A stretch of 50,923 bases of DNA from an uncultured Bacilli bacterium (GCA_947631035.1 CANRJW010000007.1:1-50923); one strand, 5' to 3'. Shown: positions 23,218 through 34,106, numbered from the stretch's first letter. Notes: generated from the letters alone by a model not told the origin. Program-made: numbers and translations.

Positions 23218-23296
23218 AGCGTTTGCTATCCATTTTCTTTCTTCCTTACTAGGGGACCGTTTTGGTTTTTGAAAGGGCAAAAAGGAGTGAGTAGTA

Positions 23297-23383
23297 ATGA
23301 AAAAAGAAGAGTTACATTTTTGTATACTAGTTCTTCTAGTAATTATCGTTTTATTATTCGTAATTATATTACGTTTAATATAA
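23297..23383 (+). CDS. 28-residue hydrophobic peptide, type I toxin-like
   Basis: ATG at 23297 preceded by AAAGGAG. The product has a charged head (MKKEELHF) and an unbroken hydrophobic stretch (core LVLLVIIVLLFVII) ending RLI. It shares LVIIVLL with the 22-residue peptide at 2241-2309. It has its own promoter and a converging antisense transcript that begins just downstream of dnaJ. The arrangement fits a type I toxin-antitoxin module; activity is inferred. Confidence 0.65.
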   Translation: MKKEELHFCILVLLVIIVLLFVIILRLI

Positions 23384-23386
23384 ACG

Positions 23387-23425
23387 AAAAACGTCATACC
23401 AAAACATTTTATGTAATGGTATAAC
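23387..23425 (-). terminator. Terminator of antisense RNA, locus 2
   Basis: GTCATACCA (23393-23401) pairs with TGGTATAAC (23417-23425), and T5 follows on the minus strand. It could also help end transcripts coming out of dnaJ. Confidence 0.65.
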
Positions 23426-23468
23426 GCTAACAAAATTTTGTGAGCGTTGCCTTTTCGGTAACACTTAC
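23390..23468 (-). ncRNA. Predicted antisense/antitoxin RNA, locus 2
   Basis: Promoter TTGTTA (complement of 23498-23503), 17 bases, TATAAT (complement of 23475-23480), just past the dnaJ stop. The RNA of about 80 nt contains GTTACCGAAAAGG, a strong loopless hairpin AACGCT..AGCGTT (23423-23448) and the terminator above, and overlaps the 3' end of the toxin mRNA. Confidence 0.55.
23423..23452 (+). terminator. Terminator of small-peptide mRNA, locus 2
   Basis: AACGCT-A-ACAAAA pairs with TTTTGT-G-AGCGTT (23423-23448), then a short T-run. It can also fold within the antisense RNA. Confidence 0.5.
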
Positions 23469-23474
23469 ATTTTG

Positions 23475-23503
23475 ATTATAATTTATTTTTTTATAAATAA
23501 CAA
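23475..23503 (-). promoter_or_regulatory. Promoter of antisense RNA, locus 2
   Basis: TTGTTA, 17 bases, TATAAT on the minus strand, equal in spacing to those at loci 1 and 3. Confidence 0.7.
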
Positions 23504-23513
23504 GAATTGATTT

Positions 23514-24650
23514 CTAATTCTTCAAATATTTTTTAAAATTTTTAAAAATTGCTTCATCCTCTAAGCCAGTATCACGAAGTTCTTCTAATAAACTTTTTTG
23601 CTTACGACTTAGTTTGGTTGGGGTTACGACATTTAAAATGACATATAAATCTCCTTTACGTAAAGAGTTTGGTATTTTAATTCCTTTTCCTTTTAAACGT
23701 AGTTTATCTCCGGTAGAAGCTCCAGCTTTAATTTCTAACATGACATTATTTTCAAGGGTTGGAATTTCTTTTTTGCAACCAAGAGCAGCCTCAGCGATAG
23801 TAATCGGAACTTCTAAATAGATATCTTCTTCTTGTCTTTCGAAGAAATCATGCTTTCGAACATTAAATTCAATATAAATATCTCCATTAGGTCCACCATT
23901 TTTACCAGCTTCCCCTTTACCACTGATTCTTAATTGATAACCTGTATCAACACCTTCTGGAACGGTTACCACAATTTCTTTATTATTTTTTACAAATCCA
24001 GTACCACGACAATCACTACATACTTTCTCAAATGTTATACCATCCCCGCCACATTCCGGACAAGTAGTTTGGGTTTGAAATATACCAAACATAGATTTTT
24101 GTTCCATGACAATGGTTCCTCGTCCATTACATTTGGAACATTTCTTTTCGTTAAAGCCACCTTTACCATGACAAGACTCACAAGTTTCGTTTAAATCGAT
24201 ACGAATACTTTTTTTACAACCAAATACAGCTTCTTCAAAAGTTAAGTTTAACGTAATCAAGCGATCTTTTCCTTTAGTTGGTGCATTTCTTCTATTTTCT
24301 CTTCCACCAAAATTAAAGCCAAAGTTTGAACCAAATCCTCCTCCAAAAGAAGAACCAAATAAGTCTTCAAATATGGCACTTAAATCGATATCGTCCGTAC
24401 TAAATCCACTAAAGCCAGCTCCACCATTTTCAAAAGCAGCATGACCATATTGGTCATATTGACGACGTTTTTCTGGGTCGGAAAGGATGGCATAGGCTTC
24501 CCCTATTTCTTTAAATTTTGCTTCAGCATCCGGACTTTTATTGACATCGGGATGGTATTGTTTGGCAAGACGACGAAAAGCACGTTTAATTTCTTCGTCA
24601 CTTGCCGTTTTCTCTACTCCCAAAACCTCATAGTAATCTTTTTTATTCAT
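23514..24650 (-). CDS. dnaJ: Chaperone DnaJ
   Basis: Co-chaperone that delivers substrates to DnaK and stimulates its ATPase. 378 residues. J domain 1-70 with YHPDVN (HPD), a Gly/Phe-rich linker ([27 protein letters not shown]), four zinc-binding CxxCxGxG repeats ([32 protein letters not shown]) and the two C-terminal substrate domains. It is the last gene of the hrcA operon, 12 bp after pepF. Confidence 0.98.
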   Translation of the reverse strand: MNKKDYYEVLGVEKTASDEEIKRAFRRLAKQYHPDVNKSPDAEAKFKEIGEAYAILSDPEKRRQYDQYGHAAFENGGAGFSGFSTDDIDLSAIFEDLFGSSFGGGFGSNFGFNFGGRENRRNAPTKGKDRLITLNLTFEEAVFGCKKSIRIDLNETCESCHGKGGFNEKKCSKCNGRGTIVMEQKSMFGIFQTQTTCPECGGDGITFEKVCSDCRGTGFVKNNKEIVVTVPEGVDTGYQLRISGKGEAGKNGGPNGDIYIEFNVRKHDFFERQEEDIYLEVPITIAEAALGCKKEIPTLENNVMLEIKAGASTGDKLRLKGKGIKIPNSLRKGDLYVILNVVTPTKLSRKQKSLLEELRDTGLEDEAIFKNFKKYLKN

Positions 24651-24662
24651 TTAGACTCACCT

Positions 24663-26456
24663 CTAGTTTTTATATAATTCTTCCAAAGCACTTACTAAAT
24701 TTAAGAAATAGTCAAATGCTTCTTCAATTGGTTCTTGGCTTGACATATCGACACCAGCCACTTTTAAGGATTCAATTGGATCTTTGGTACAACCAAGACT
24801 TAAAAATTTTAGATAATTCTCTTTAGCATTTTCTTTATCATTTAGAATATCCATAGCTATTTTAATGGCTGCGGCATAAGCAGTAGCGTATTGATAAACA
24901 TAAAAGTTCATATAGAAATGAGGAATTCTTTCCCATTCGTATTTTATGTTTTCATCAACTACAATATTTTTGCCATAGTATTCTTTATTTAATTTATAAT
25001 AAAGAGCACATAATTCTTCATGAGTTAAAATAGTTCCTTCGCTATCTTTGTCATGAATTAATTTTTCAAATTCTGCAAACATCGTTTGGCGATAGATCGT
25101 TGATTTAAAGTCTTGAATCAAATCATCAATTAAATATTTCTTTTCTTCAACATCACTGGTTTTAGAAATTAAATATTTACTTAATAAAATTTGATTAACT
25201 TGACTCGCCACTTCTGCAACAAAAATGGAATATGCATAATCTTGATAATTTTGATTTTGACAAGCATAGTAATAATGCATTGCATGTCCAAGTTCATGGG
25301 CTAATGTAGACACACTATTAAAGGAACCATCAAAACTTAATAAGACATAAGGGTGGACACTATAACATGCTGTACAATAGGCTCCATTTCTTTTGCCATC
25401 GTTTGGTGGAAAATCAATCCATCCTTCTTGAAAGGCTTTTTTAAAATCCTGAATGTAAGTTGGCCCTAACACAGAAAGCGCATCAAGTAAAAGAGTTTCG
25501 GCTTCCTCTTCCGTATACTTATGTTTAATCTCTTTCGTTATTGGAGCATAAGTATCATAAATATGTAACGTTTTTACTCCTAAAGCCTCTTTTTTAAGTT
25601 TCCAAAACTTCGATAAAGGTTTGATATTTTGTTTGACCATTTGAATTAGATTCGTATAGATTTCTTCGGGAATGGCATCAGGATATAAAGAAGCACTTAA
25701 AGCACTTTCATATCCCCTAACACTCGCCATTTTGTTATTGTTCTTTACTTCATTCATTAATAAAGAAGCATAAGTATTTTTAAAATTACCATACGTCGTT
25801 AAAAGTTTATTAAAAGCACTCTTTCGAACATTTCTATTCGAACTTTCGATAAATTCACGATAGTTTTTTTCCGTTAATTCTTCTAACTTTCCTTTTTCAT
25901 TTCTAATTTTGCCAAACTTCATATCAGCATCGGTTAAAATGGAATAGACTTCATCAGGAGTTCGAAAACTTCCAACAAAATGGGAAATGATTTGTTCTTC
26001 TTGATCACTTAACGTATACTTTTTAAATTTAAACAAATCTTTTAAAGTACGTCCATACTCTTTTAGTTTAGGATTTTCTTTTAAATAATCTTCTATAACC
26101 TTGTAACCTGTTTTTAGAATTTCTGGAACGATAAAGGAAGTCGTTGCAACATATTTTTCTTGTAGTTTAGCAATGTGGCCATACATTGATTGATAATGCG
26201 TATCGGTCGTATCTTGGTCATTTTGAATATGGGCATAAATAATTGCTCTTTCTAAACGTTTTTCAAAAGAAGTATTAAATTCTAAAAAGGTATAAAGTGT
26301 CTTACTATCTTTTAAAATATTTCCTTTAAATTTCCCGTATTGTTTTAAATCTTGTTCTAAATTTTGGCATTCTTTTTGAAAATCTTCTTCAGAAGAATAT
26401 AAATCTTGAACGTTCCATTTTAAATGCTCATCAAATTCTTTTCTGGGTTTCGCCAT
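24663..26456 (-). CDS. pepF: Oligoendopeptidase F
   Basis: M3B metallopeptidase that cuts short peptides in the cytoplasm. 597 residues with the zinc motif HELGHAMH at about residue 387 and its typical surroundings (SFDGSFNSVSTLAHELGHAM), and the downstream Glu ligand region (VAEVASQVNQILL). The N-terminal WNVQDLYSSEEDF is also family-like. It is placed between dnaK and dnaJ, behind a strong intercistronic hairpin, so it should be heat-induced with them. That position is unusual. Confidence 0.96.
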   Translation of the reverse strand: MAKPRKEFDEHLKWNVQDLYSSEEDFQKECQNLEQDLKQYGKFKGNILKDSKTLYTFLEFNTSFEKRLERAIIYAHIQNDQDTTDTHYQSMYGHIAKLQEKYVATTSFIVPEILKTGYKVIEDYLKENPKLKEYGRTLKDLFKFKKYTLSDQEEQIISHFVGSFRTPDEVYSILTDADMKFGKIRNEKGKLEELTEKNYREFIESSNRNVRKSAFNKLLTTYGNFKNTYASLLMNEVKNNNKMASVRGYESALSASLYPDAIPEEIYTNLIQMVKQNIKPLSKFWKLKKEALGVKTLHIYDTYAPITKEIKHKYTEEEAETLLLDALSVLGPTYIQDFKKAFQEGWIDFPPNDGKRNGAYCTACYSVHPYVLLSFDGSFNSVSTLAHELGHAMHYYYACQNQNYQDYAYSIFVAEVASQVNQILLSKYLISKTSDVEEKKYLIDDLIQDFKSTIYRQTMFAEFEKLIHDKDSEGTILTHEELCALYYKLNKEYYGKNIVVDENIKYEWERIPHFYMNFYVYQYATAYAAAIKIAMDILNDKENAKENYLKFLSLGCTKDPIESLKVAGVDMSSQEPIEEAFDYFLNLVSALEELYKN

Positions 26457-26476
26457 GCGTATTTCCTTTCCATGAA

Positions 26477-26504
26477 GATAAGTTCTAGTTTTCTAGAACT
26501 TATC
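26477..26504 (-). promoter_or_regulatory. Intercistronic hairpin between dnaK and pepF
   Basis: GATAAGTTCTAG and CTAGAACTTATC form a perfect 12-bp stem with a 4-base loop, immediately after the dnaK stop. No T-run follows, so it is more likely an mRNA processing or stabilising element that favours dnaK over the downstream genes than a full terminator. Confidence 0.7.
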
Positions 26505-26507
26505 CAA

Positions 26508-28343
<1,836 letters not shown>

Positions 28344-28362
28344 TTATTCACCTTTCCTTTTC

Positions 28363-28911
28363 TTATTCGCTTACCTTGACCATGGCAGGTCTAAGTAATT
28401 TATCTTTATACATATATCCTTTTTGAAGGACTTCTATGACTTGATTTTTTTCCACACCCTCTTCTTTAGAGGTTAATACTGCATCCATTATCGATGGGTC
28501 AAACTCTTTTCCTAAGCAATCAATTTCTTTGATTTCTTTTTGATTTAATAAATTTACTAAATTTGCATAAATCATTTTAAAACCACTTAAGAACTTCGAT
28601 AATTCATCTTCTAGATTGGTATCATCTAATTGGATGGCCCTTTCAAAATTATCAATGGTAGGGAGTAATTCTCTTGCCAAATCTAATCCTTCATATTTTT
28701 GTAGTCTTGCAATTTCATCTTCGAGTCTTTTTCTCATATTTTGCGCATCTGCACTAATACGCAAGATTTTTTCATTTAAGGCTTGATTTTCTAATCTTAA
28801 CTTTTCCAGTTCTTTATTGCCTTTTATTTTTTTAGGCTTTTCTTCTTTTTTTATTTCTTTTTTTTGTTCTTCTAGCTGTACTTTTTCTTCTTTTATTTCT
28901 TCGTTATTCAT
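28363..28911 (-). CDS. grpE: Nucleotide exchange factor GrpE
   Basis: Releases ADP from DnaK. 182 residues from the ATG at 28911, which has AAAGGA before it; the nine codons upstream in frame overlap hrcA. A long Lys/Glu coiled coil (1-70) leads to the dimer helices (LRISADAQNMRKRLEDE) and the beta-wing (EIDCLGKEFDPSIMDAVLT, GYMYKDKLLRPAMVKVS). Its start overlaps the end of hrcA by a few bases, suggesting coupling. Confidence 0.97.
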   Translation of the reverse strand: MNNEEIKEEKVQLEEQKKEIKKEEKPKKIKGNKELEKLRLENQALNEKILRISADAQNMRKRLEDEIARLQKYEGLDLARELLPTIDNFERAIQLDDTNLEDELSKFLSGFKMIYANLVNLLNQKEIKEIDCLGKEFDPSIMDAVLTSKEEGVEKNQVIEVLQKGYMYKDKLLRPAMVKVSE

Positions 28912-29926
28912 TGTTTTTTCCTTTCTTATCGACTTCATTTAGCGTTTTTTGTAAATAGCTAAGTAAACCAACCACACGATCATATTCCATTCGCTTTGGT
29001 CCTACAATCGCAATGGTTCCCTCTTCACCATTTAACTTATAAGTACTTTTAATAATGGTGACATTGGGGTCAAATTCTGTTTCTTCTCCAATATAAATTT
29101 TAATATCTCCATTATTTTCTTCCTCTTCGATTTTTTTAATGAAGGTTTGGTCTTCAAATTTACTGGCTAATCGTTTAATTTCATTCGCATCATTGTATTC
29201 TGGTTCATCAAAAATTTTTGTTTTCCCACCAAAATGAACATTTTCTCTTTTGGTAATAAAATCATTAAATGCATCAGCAAATATATTATAAACGGCTTCA
29301 TATTGCTTAATTTGTCGACTTATAATCGGTTTGATATCAAACTCTAGTCTTCTTGCTACATCATTAATAGGAGTACCTACAAGCATTTTATTAATAATTT
29401 CACAAGTCTTGACAATTTCGTTCATTTCCGATTCATTTTCAAGAACAAATTGTTTATTTTCTACAATTCCTTTATCCGTACAAACCACTGCGACGATTTT
29501 ATGATCACTTATCGGAATAATACTTACTTGTTTTAAGGTATTTTCATCACTACTTTTTCCTAAAACAATACTAGTATAATGCGTAAGTTCACTAATAATT
29601 TCCACAGTTTTATTAATTGTATCACTAAGCTCTAGTTCATTATTTTTAAATATCGTTTGAAGCTTTAGCATATCTTCTCCGGTGAGTTCTTTCGGTTTCA
29701 TTAAGTGTTCTACGTAATATTTATAACCTGCTTCACTAGGAATTCGACCAGAAGAAATATGGTTCTTTTCAATATAGCCTAAGTTTTCTAAGACAGCCAT
29801 TTCATTTCGAATCGTTGCACTTGAACAATTAAATTTTTTACATAACGACTTTGAACCAATCGGTTTTACGGTCTTAATATAGGACTCTACAATGGCTTTT
29901 AACAATTTACTTTGTCTTTCGTCCAC
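28904..29926 (-). CDS. hrcA: Heat-inducible transcription repressor HrcA
   Basis: Represses the operon by binding CIRCE. 340 residues if it begins at the GTG at 29926, which has GAGGTGG five bases upstream; a TTG at 29959 lies almost at the expected transcription start and has no ribosome site. Winged-helix N-terminus: VDERQSKLLKAIVESYIKT, KPIGSKSLCKKFNCSSATIR, NEMAVLENLGYIEKNHISSG, RIPSEAGYKYYV. The GAF-like and dimerisation parts follow. Autoregulated via the sites listed separately. Confidence 0.96.
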   Translation of the reverse strand: MDERQSKLLKAIVESYIKTVKPIGSKSLCKKFNCSSATIRNEMAVLENLGYIEKNHISSGRIPSEAGYKYYVEHLMKPKELTGEDMLKLQTIFKNNELELSDTINKTVEIISELTHYTSIVLGKSSDENTLKQVSIIPISDHKIVAVVCTDKGIVENKQFVLENESEMNEIVKTCEIINKMLVGTPINDVARRLEFDIKPIISRQIKQYEAVYNIFADAFNDFITKRENVHFGGKTKIFDEPEYNDANEIKRLASKFEDQTFIKKIEEEENNGDIKIYIGEETEFDPNVTIIKSTYKLNGEEGTIAIVGPKRMEYDRVVGLLSYLQKTLNEVDKKGKNNE

Positions 29927-29939
29927 TTTACCACCTCTT

Positions 29940-29966
29940 TTAGCACTGGTGATTTCCAATTGCTAA
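29940..29966. promoter_or_regulatory. Degenerate second CIRCE-like element
   Basis: TTAGCACTG, 9 bases, AATTGCTAA: full left arm and six of nine positions of the right arm, with the standard 9-base spacer. It lies around the transcription start of the hrcA operon. Confidence 0.45.
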
Positions 29967-29970
29967 TTCC

Positions 29971-29999
29971 ATTATAATAGTATGCTTAGCACTTGTCAA
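29971..29999 (-). promoter_or_regulatory. Promoter of hrcA-grpE-dnaK-pepF-dnaJ
   Basis: A consensus sigma-A promoter: TTGACA (complement of 29994-29999), 17 bases, TATAAT (complement of 29971-29976). Confidence 0.9.
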
Positions 30000-30013
30000 T
30001 ATATGAGTGCTAA
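29986..30013. promoter_or_regulatory. CIRCE operator (HrcA-binding site) with 10-base spacer
   Basis: TTAGCACTT (29986-29994), ten bases, GAGTGCTAA (30005-30013), overlapping the -35. The classical element has nine bases between the arms; here there are ten. Confidence 0.85.
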
Positions 30014-30037
30014 TTTTTTAAAAATTTTATCGAAATT

Positions 30038-30089
30038 TTATCGAATAAGAATGGAATCAAAATATCTTTCTAAAAATTCCGTTAAAGCC
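30038..30089 (-). pseudogene. Duplicated 3' end of the pyrophosphatase gene
   Basis: 52 bp with 49 identical to 30167-30218. On the minus strand it encodes ALTEFLERYFDSILIR and the stop, i.e. the last 16 codons of the neighbouring pyrophosphatase with Leu for Gln. It is a remnant of a tandem paralogue or a scar of integration/excision. Confidence 0.75.
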
Positions 30090-30123
30090 AAATAAAATAA
30101 TTTAAATATCATAATTATACTTA

Positions 30124-30153
30124 ATGTCACTATAAATGTCACTAAATGTCACT
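30124..30153. repeat. Three copies of ATGTCACT
   Basis: At 30124-30131, 30136-30143 and 30146-30153, in the spacer between the two copies of the pyrophosphatase 3' end. Spacing 12 and 10 bases. Function unknown. Confidence 0.6.
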
Positions 30154-30166
30154 ATAAATTTAACTA

Positions 30167-30511
30167 TTATCGAATAAGAATAGAATCAAAATATCTTTCT
30201 TGAAATTCCGTTAAAGCCCTTATTGCATCATTAGAATAATCGCTGTTTTCTGGAGCAACAACCAATTTATCGTCATCATCGTTGGTTCGGTGAATAATGG
30301 CAATCACATATCCCTTAAATTCCTCGACGGGTTCGAAAACACCAATAACATAAGCATCAAGTTCTTCTCCATCACCACTGATTGTATTGGGAATATAACC
30401 ATAATTTAATAAATAGAGAAAGCCATGACTCGGGTGCTTAGAACCGAGTGGTCGATCAATTTTGACAACAACTTCTTTTCCTAAAAAATCTTTCGCATTT
30501 GTTTTTTCCAT
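30167..30511 (-). CDS. Small inorganic pyrophosphatase-family protein
   Basis: 114 residues. It keeps the family I pyrophosphatase core: VKIDRPLGSKHPSHG, YLLNYGYIPNT, the metal-binding GDGEELDAYVIG, and the AIIHRTNDDDDKLVV block rich in Asp. Typical family I enzymes are about 165-175 residues; this compact version of 110-120 is common in gut Firmicutes. It would hydrolyse pyrophosphate or a related phosphoanhydride. The last 16 codons are duplicated just downstream (30038-30089). Confidence 0.8.
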   Translation of the reverse strand: MEKTNAKDFLGKEVVVKIDRPLGSKHPSHGFLYLLNYGYIPNTISGDGEELDAYVIGVFEPVEEFKGYVIAIIHRTNDDDDKLVVAPENSDYSNDAIRALTEFQERYFDSILIR

Positions 30512-30544
30512 TTTTTTACCTCTTCTATCTATTATAACATTTAA

Positions 30545-30577
30545 AAAGAAAAAACACTTCTTATTTTTGAAGTGTTT
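30545..30577 (-). terminator. Terminator of HD-valS operon
   Basis: AAACACTTC (30552-30560) and GAAGTGTTT (30569-30577) with an 8-base loop and a T-run on the minus strand; includes the valS stop codon. Confidence 0.85.
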
Positions 30578-33092
30578 CTAATTTTTCCTCTTCTAATTTT
30601 AGTTTTTGTTTTTCTTCTTCAACTAGTTCTTTAGGAGCTTTTTTTACATAGTTTTCATTGGCTAAAAGTTTTTTTCTTCGCTCGATACTAGCCTCTAATT
30701 TTTCGATTTCTTTTTTCTTATTTTCTTTTTCCTCTTCGGTAAGGACTTTCTCAAAATAAATAGTTGCATCAAACGTATTTGATTTTACACTATAAGTCGG
30801 TAAATCTAGTTTTTTATCTGTAATATGGTCTTCTAATTTTAACATTTTACTAATAAGAGAATAATCTTTTTCATTATTCAGTTTTATTTTAAAGTCACTC
30901 GTAATATTATTTTCTGCTTTGATATTACGATAATTTTTGATAAATAAGAAAGTATCTTCTATTTCTTCTTCCTCACTCTTAAAGTTATATTCTTTTTTAT
31001 AAGCTGGATAGGTACTAATCATGATATTTTCTTCTTTAATCGGAAGCATATTATAGATTTCGTCGGTAACATAAGGCATAAAAGGATGTAGCATTTTTAA
31101 TGTTGAAGATAACACCTCTAATAAAACGGATTTTGTTGTAAAGTCTTTTAAATTAAATTTAGAGGCTTCAATGTATTTATCACAAAATTCGTTCCAAATA
31201 AAATCATAAATAGAAGCCCCAGCATTATTAAATTCATATTTCTCCATAAATTTAGTTACTTCTTTAATGGTTTTATTTAGTTTTGATAAAATCCATTTAT
31301 CTTCTTTTTTTAAGTTTTCTAAAGAATAGTTTTCTTCTGTTAAATCCTCAATATTCATAAGAACAAAACGAGAAGCATTCCACAATTTATTAATAAAATT
31401 CCAAGTGGATTTCATCTTATCTTCATCAAAACGAATATCCGTTCCGTTACTAGCAGTCGTAGCAAGATAAAATCTTAACGTATCTGCTCCATAAATTTCG
31501 CACATATCCATAGGGTCTACTCCATTTCCTAAAGATTTAGAAAATTTACGGCCCAGTTTATCCCGAATAAGGCCATGAATCAATACATCTTTAAAAGGCT
31601 TTTCTCCTGTAAACTCTAAACCTTGAAATGTCATACGATTAACCCAAAAAGGAATGATGTCATATCCAGTCACTAAACAATCCGTTGGATAGTAACGTTT
31701 AAAGTCTTCGGTCATTTCTGGCCAACCAAGGGTACTAAATGGCCACAAAGCACTACTAAACCATGTATCTAAAACATCTGGGTCTTGTACCCAGCCTTCT
31801 TCTTTAGGAGCTTCCATGCCAACATAGACTTCGTCCCCCTTATACCAAGCGGGTATTTGGTGTCCCCACCATAGTTGTCTTGAAATACACCAATCATATG
31901 TAATCTCCATCCAGTGATTCATAATTTTTTCATATCTTGCTGGAACAAAACGAACTTTGGTTTCTTTATTCTTTTGATTTTCTAAAACTTTATCTGCTAA
32001 AGGTCTCATTTTAACAAACCATTGTTTGGAAAGATAAGGTTCAATGACTACATCGGTTCTTTCAGAGTGACCTACACTATGAGTAATTGGTTCAATTTCA
32101 ATTAATAAATCTTGTTCTTGTAAATCTTTTATTAGTGCATCACGACAGACAAAACGATCCATTCCGTTATAGATTCCGGCATGCTCATTCATCGTTCCAT
32201 CCGGATTAATAACAATGATTTTTTCTAAGTTATGACGAAGTCCTACTTCAAAGTCGTTTGGGTCGTGAGCAGGAGTAATTTTAACTACCCCTGTTCCAAA
32301 TTCTGGGTCAGCATGAATATCTCCAATAACAGGAATCAAACGATTTACGATGGGTAAAACAACATTTTTTCCGATATAGTTTTTGTAACGTTCATCGCTC
32401 GGATTTACCGCAACTGCTGTATCTCCAAATAAAGTTTCGGGTCTTGTGGTTGCTACACGCAAGTATTCCGTGTCGCTTCCTTCAATAAAGTATTTTAAAT
32501 GATAAAACGCTCCTTTATCCTCTTTCATTATAACTTCTTCTTTGGATAGCGCGGTTTTGGCAAGCGGATCCCAGTTAATAATCCGTTCCCCACGATAAAT
32601 TAAACCTTTATTATATAAATCAACAAAAACTTTGCGAACGGCCTTAGATAAGCCATCATCAAGAGTAAAACGTTCTTTATTGTAGTCAAGAGAAAGTCCA
32701 AGTCTAGCCCATTGCTCGTGAATAGAAGTAGCATACTCTTCTTTCCATTCCCAAGCTTTTTTAAGCCAATCCTCTCTTTTCATTTCTCTAGGGTTTATAC
32801 CCATCTCTTTTAATTTTTTATCGACTTTCGCTTGGGTAGCAATTCCCGCATGGTCCATTCCAGGAAGCCACAAGCAATCATACCCTTGCATTCTTTTATA
32901 GCGAATTAAAATATCTTGTAAAGTTGTGTCCCAAGCATGGCCCAAATGAAGTTTTCCTGTAACATTTGGAGGAGGTATTACAATCGTATAAGGGATTTTA
33001 CTTTTATCACCACTATTAAAATAGCCCATTTTTTTCCAATATTCATATTTGTTTTCTTCTACAGTTTTATGGTCATATTTTTTATCTAACAT
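30561..33092 (-). CDS. valS: Valyl-tRNA synthetase
   Basis: Charges tRNA-Val. 843 residues. Class I signatures [15 protein letters not shown] (about 40-54) and KFSKSLGNG (about 515), an editing domain between them ([29 protein letters not shown]), the anticodon-binding domain and a C-terminal coiled-coil arm rich in Glu/Lys. Its start overlaps the stop of the HD gene by 7 bp. The operon is headed by a T-box with a GUC (Val) specifier. Confidence 0.98.
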   Translation of the reverse strand: MLDKKYDHKTVEENKYEYWKKMGYFNSGDKSKIPYTIVIPPPNVTGKLHLGHAWDTTLQDILIRYKRMQGYDCLWLPGMDHAGIATQAKVDKKLKEMGINPREMKREDWLKKAWEWKEEYATSIHEQWARLGLSLDYNKERFTLDDGLSKAVRKVFVDLYNKGLIYRGERIINWDPLAKTALSKEEVIMKEDKGAFYHLKYFIEGSDTEYLRVATTRPETLFGDTAVAVNPSDERYKNYIGKNVVLPIVNRLIPVIGDIHADPEFGTGVVKITPAHDPNDFEVGLRHNLEKIIVINPDGTMNEHAGIYNGMDRFVCRDALIKDLQEQDLLIEIEPITHSVGHSERTDVVIEPYLSKQWFVKMRPLADKVLENQKNKETKVRFVPARYEKIMNHWMEITYDWCISRQLWWGHQIPAWYKGDEVYVGMEAPKEEGWVQDPDVLDTWFSSALWPFSTLGWPEMTEDFKRYYPTDCLVTGYDIIPFWVNRMTFQGLEFTGEKPFKDVLIHGLIRDKLGRKFSKSLGNGVDPMDMCEIYGADTLRFYLATTASNGTDIRFDEDKMKSTWNFINKLWNASRFVLMNIEDLTEENYSLENLKKEDKWILSKLNKTIKEVTKFMEKYEFNNAGASIYDFIWNEFCDKYIEASKFNLKDFTTKSVLLEVLSSTLKMLHPFMPYVTDEIYNMLPIKEENIMISTYPAYKKEYNFKSEEEEIEDTFLFIKNYRNIKAENNITSDFKIKLNNEKDYSLISKMLKLEDHITDKKLDLPTYSVKSNTFDATIYFEKVLTEEEKENKKKEIEKLEASIERRKKLLANENYVKKAPKELVEEEKQKLKLEEEKLETLQK

Positions 33093-33841
33093 AAATCTTT
33101 CATCCTTTCTTCTATAAATGTTCGTAATTCTTTTTTAACACTTTCAAATTCATTTTCTAATGCTTTATCAACTTCCACAACACTAAAGAACAATTCTAAA
33201 TTATCCGTATCTAAAAGTAACTCAAACGATTCTTTAAAATTAATATCGTAGACAAAGGCGAGTTGCATAATTAAATTGTCGTTTTTGGCTTTTAAATCTT
33301 TACTATCAATTAATTGATGCTTGTAAAATGTATCTTTCACCCGCTTCGACATTGCCTCTTCGTATGGCCATTCAAAGGAAGTAGCTTCTTGTCTAAAAAT
33401 ATCGATTTTATCGACATCACGAATAAATTTTGCATAGAACAGTTCTTCTTCGCTTAAAAAAGACTCAATTTCTAGTTTATTATGATTGAAAATCGCCTTT
33501 TCTAAAATAGGATAATATTTTTCCGGAATCGCAAAATTTTCTATATGATTTTCTTTAAATAAATAATCTACCCCATATAAAGCATGGTCAAACTTGCTTA
33601 AATAATCATTATAGGATTTCGTTTTTTCGTATTGAGCAAATCTACCGATGTCATGGAGTAATCCTAAGATTTTGCAAAACACAACTTGTTCTTCTTCCAG
33701 TTCCAAGCGTTTGGCTAACTTCCCTGCTAAATCCGCAGTGTGCAAACTATGCGATATTTTCATAGCAATATTTTTATCCTTGGCATCAAAAGTATTGACA
33801 TATTTCATAAATTCTTTTAAAACATTTTCATATTGAAACAT
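33086..33841 (-). CDS. HD-domain phosphohydrolase
   Basis: 251 residues from the ATG at 33841, which has AAGGAGGAG before it. The HD motif is clear: [14 protein letters not shown]-type ([14 protein letters not shown] at 63-64), with His31/His34 upstream ([12 protein letters not shown]), FNHNK and RDVDKIDIF further on, the usual metal ligands of the superfamily. Such proteins hydrolyse nucleotides or phosphoesters; the substrate is unknown. Being first gene of the T-box/valS operon, it will be expressed when charged tRNA-Val is low, an unusual pairing. Confidence 0.85.
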   Translation of the reverse strand: MFQYENVLKEFMKYVNTFDAKDKNIAMKISHSLHTADLAGKLAKRLELEEEQVVFCKILGLLHDIGRFAQYEKTKSYNDYLSKFDHALYGVDYLFKENHIENFAIPEKYYPILEKAIFNHNKLEIESFLSEEELFYAKFIRDVDKIDIFRQEATSFEWPYEEAMSKRVKDTFYKHQLIDSKDLKAKNDNLIMQLAFVYDINFKESFELLLDTDNLELFFSVVEVDKALENEFESVKKELRTFIEERMKDLC

Positions 33842-33848
33842 AAAAAAT

Positions 33849-33873
33849 CTCCTCCTTTTCATTTAAGGACGAG
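33849..33873 (-). promoter_or_regulatory. Possible Shine-Dalgarno sequestering hairpin at the end of the T-box leader
   Basis: On the mRNA CTCGTCCTT can pair with AAGGAGGAG in eight of nine positions across a loop of about 7 bases, hiding the ribosome site of the HD gene. There is no T-run here to make a terminator. Confidence 0.5.
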
Positions 33874-34060
33874 ATTTCCCGCGGTACCACCTTATTTTAT
33901 ACAAATTTGTATACCCTTCATTTCTTTCTAACGTTAAGATGTACGGAAATTCTTAAAGTTATTTTCAGAATTTCAGCTCCACTGCTACCTTTCATAACTT
34001 TCTTTGTTTATTTACACCGACCATAAACTCTCTAAAAAATCCAGTTATGTACTCCTCAGT
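33861..34060 (-). promoter_or_regulatory. T-box riboswitch, tRNA-Val specific
   Basis: The conserved AAGGTGGTACCGCG element lies at 33880-33893 and stem I begins GAGGAGTAC near 34056. The specifier GTC (complement of 34019-34021), followed by GGTG, is a Val codon and agrees with valS in the operon. The acceptor-binding TGGT matches the A discriminator of tRNA-Val. Uncharged tRNA-Val should therefore switch on the HD-valS operon. Confidence 0.92.
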
Positions 34061-34077
34061 TTCTTGGCTTTTTTTCT

Positions 34078-34106
34078 ATTCTACCCTTTTTTTTATTGGA
34101 TTGCAA
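34078..34106 (-). promoter_or_regulatory. Promoter of the T-box operon
   Basis: TTGCAA (complement of 34101-34106), 17 bases, TAGAAT (complement of 34078-34083). The -35 lies inside the 3' end of the upstream gene. Confidence 0.7.

Noticed and set aside
30124-30153. ATGTCACT repeats as a plasmid-type replication origin
   Set aside because: Only three short copies, no Rep gene, no AT-rich unwinding element distinct from background and a chromosomal context.
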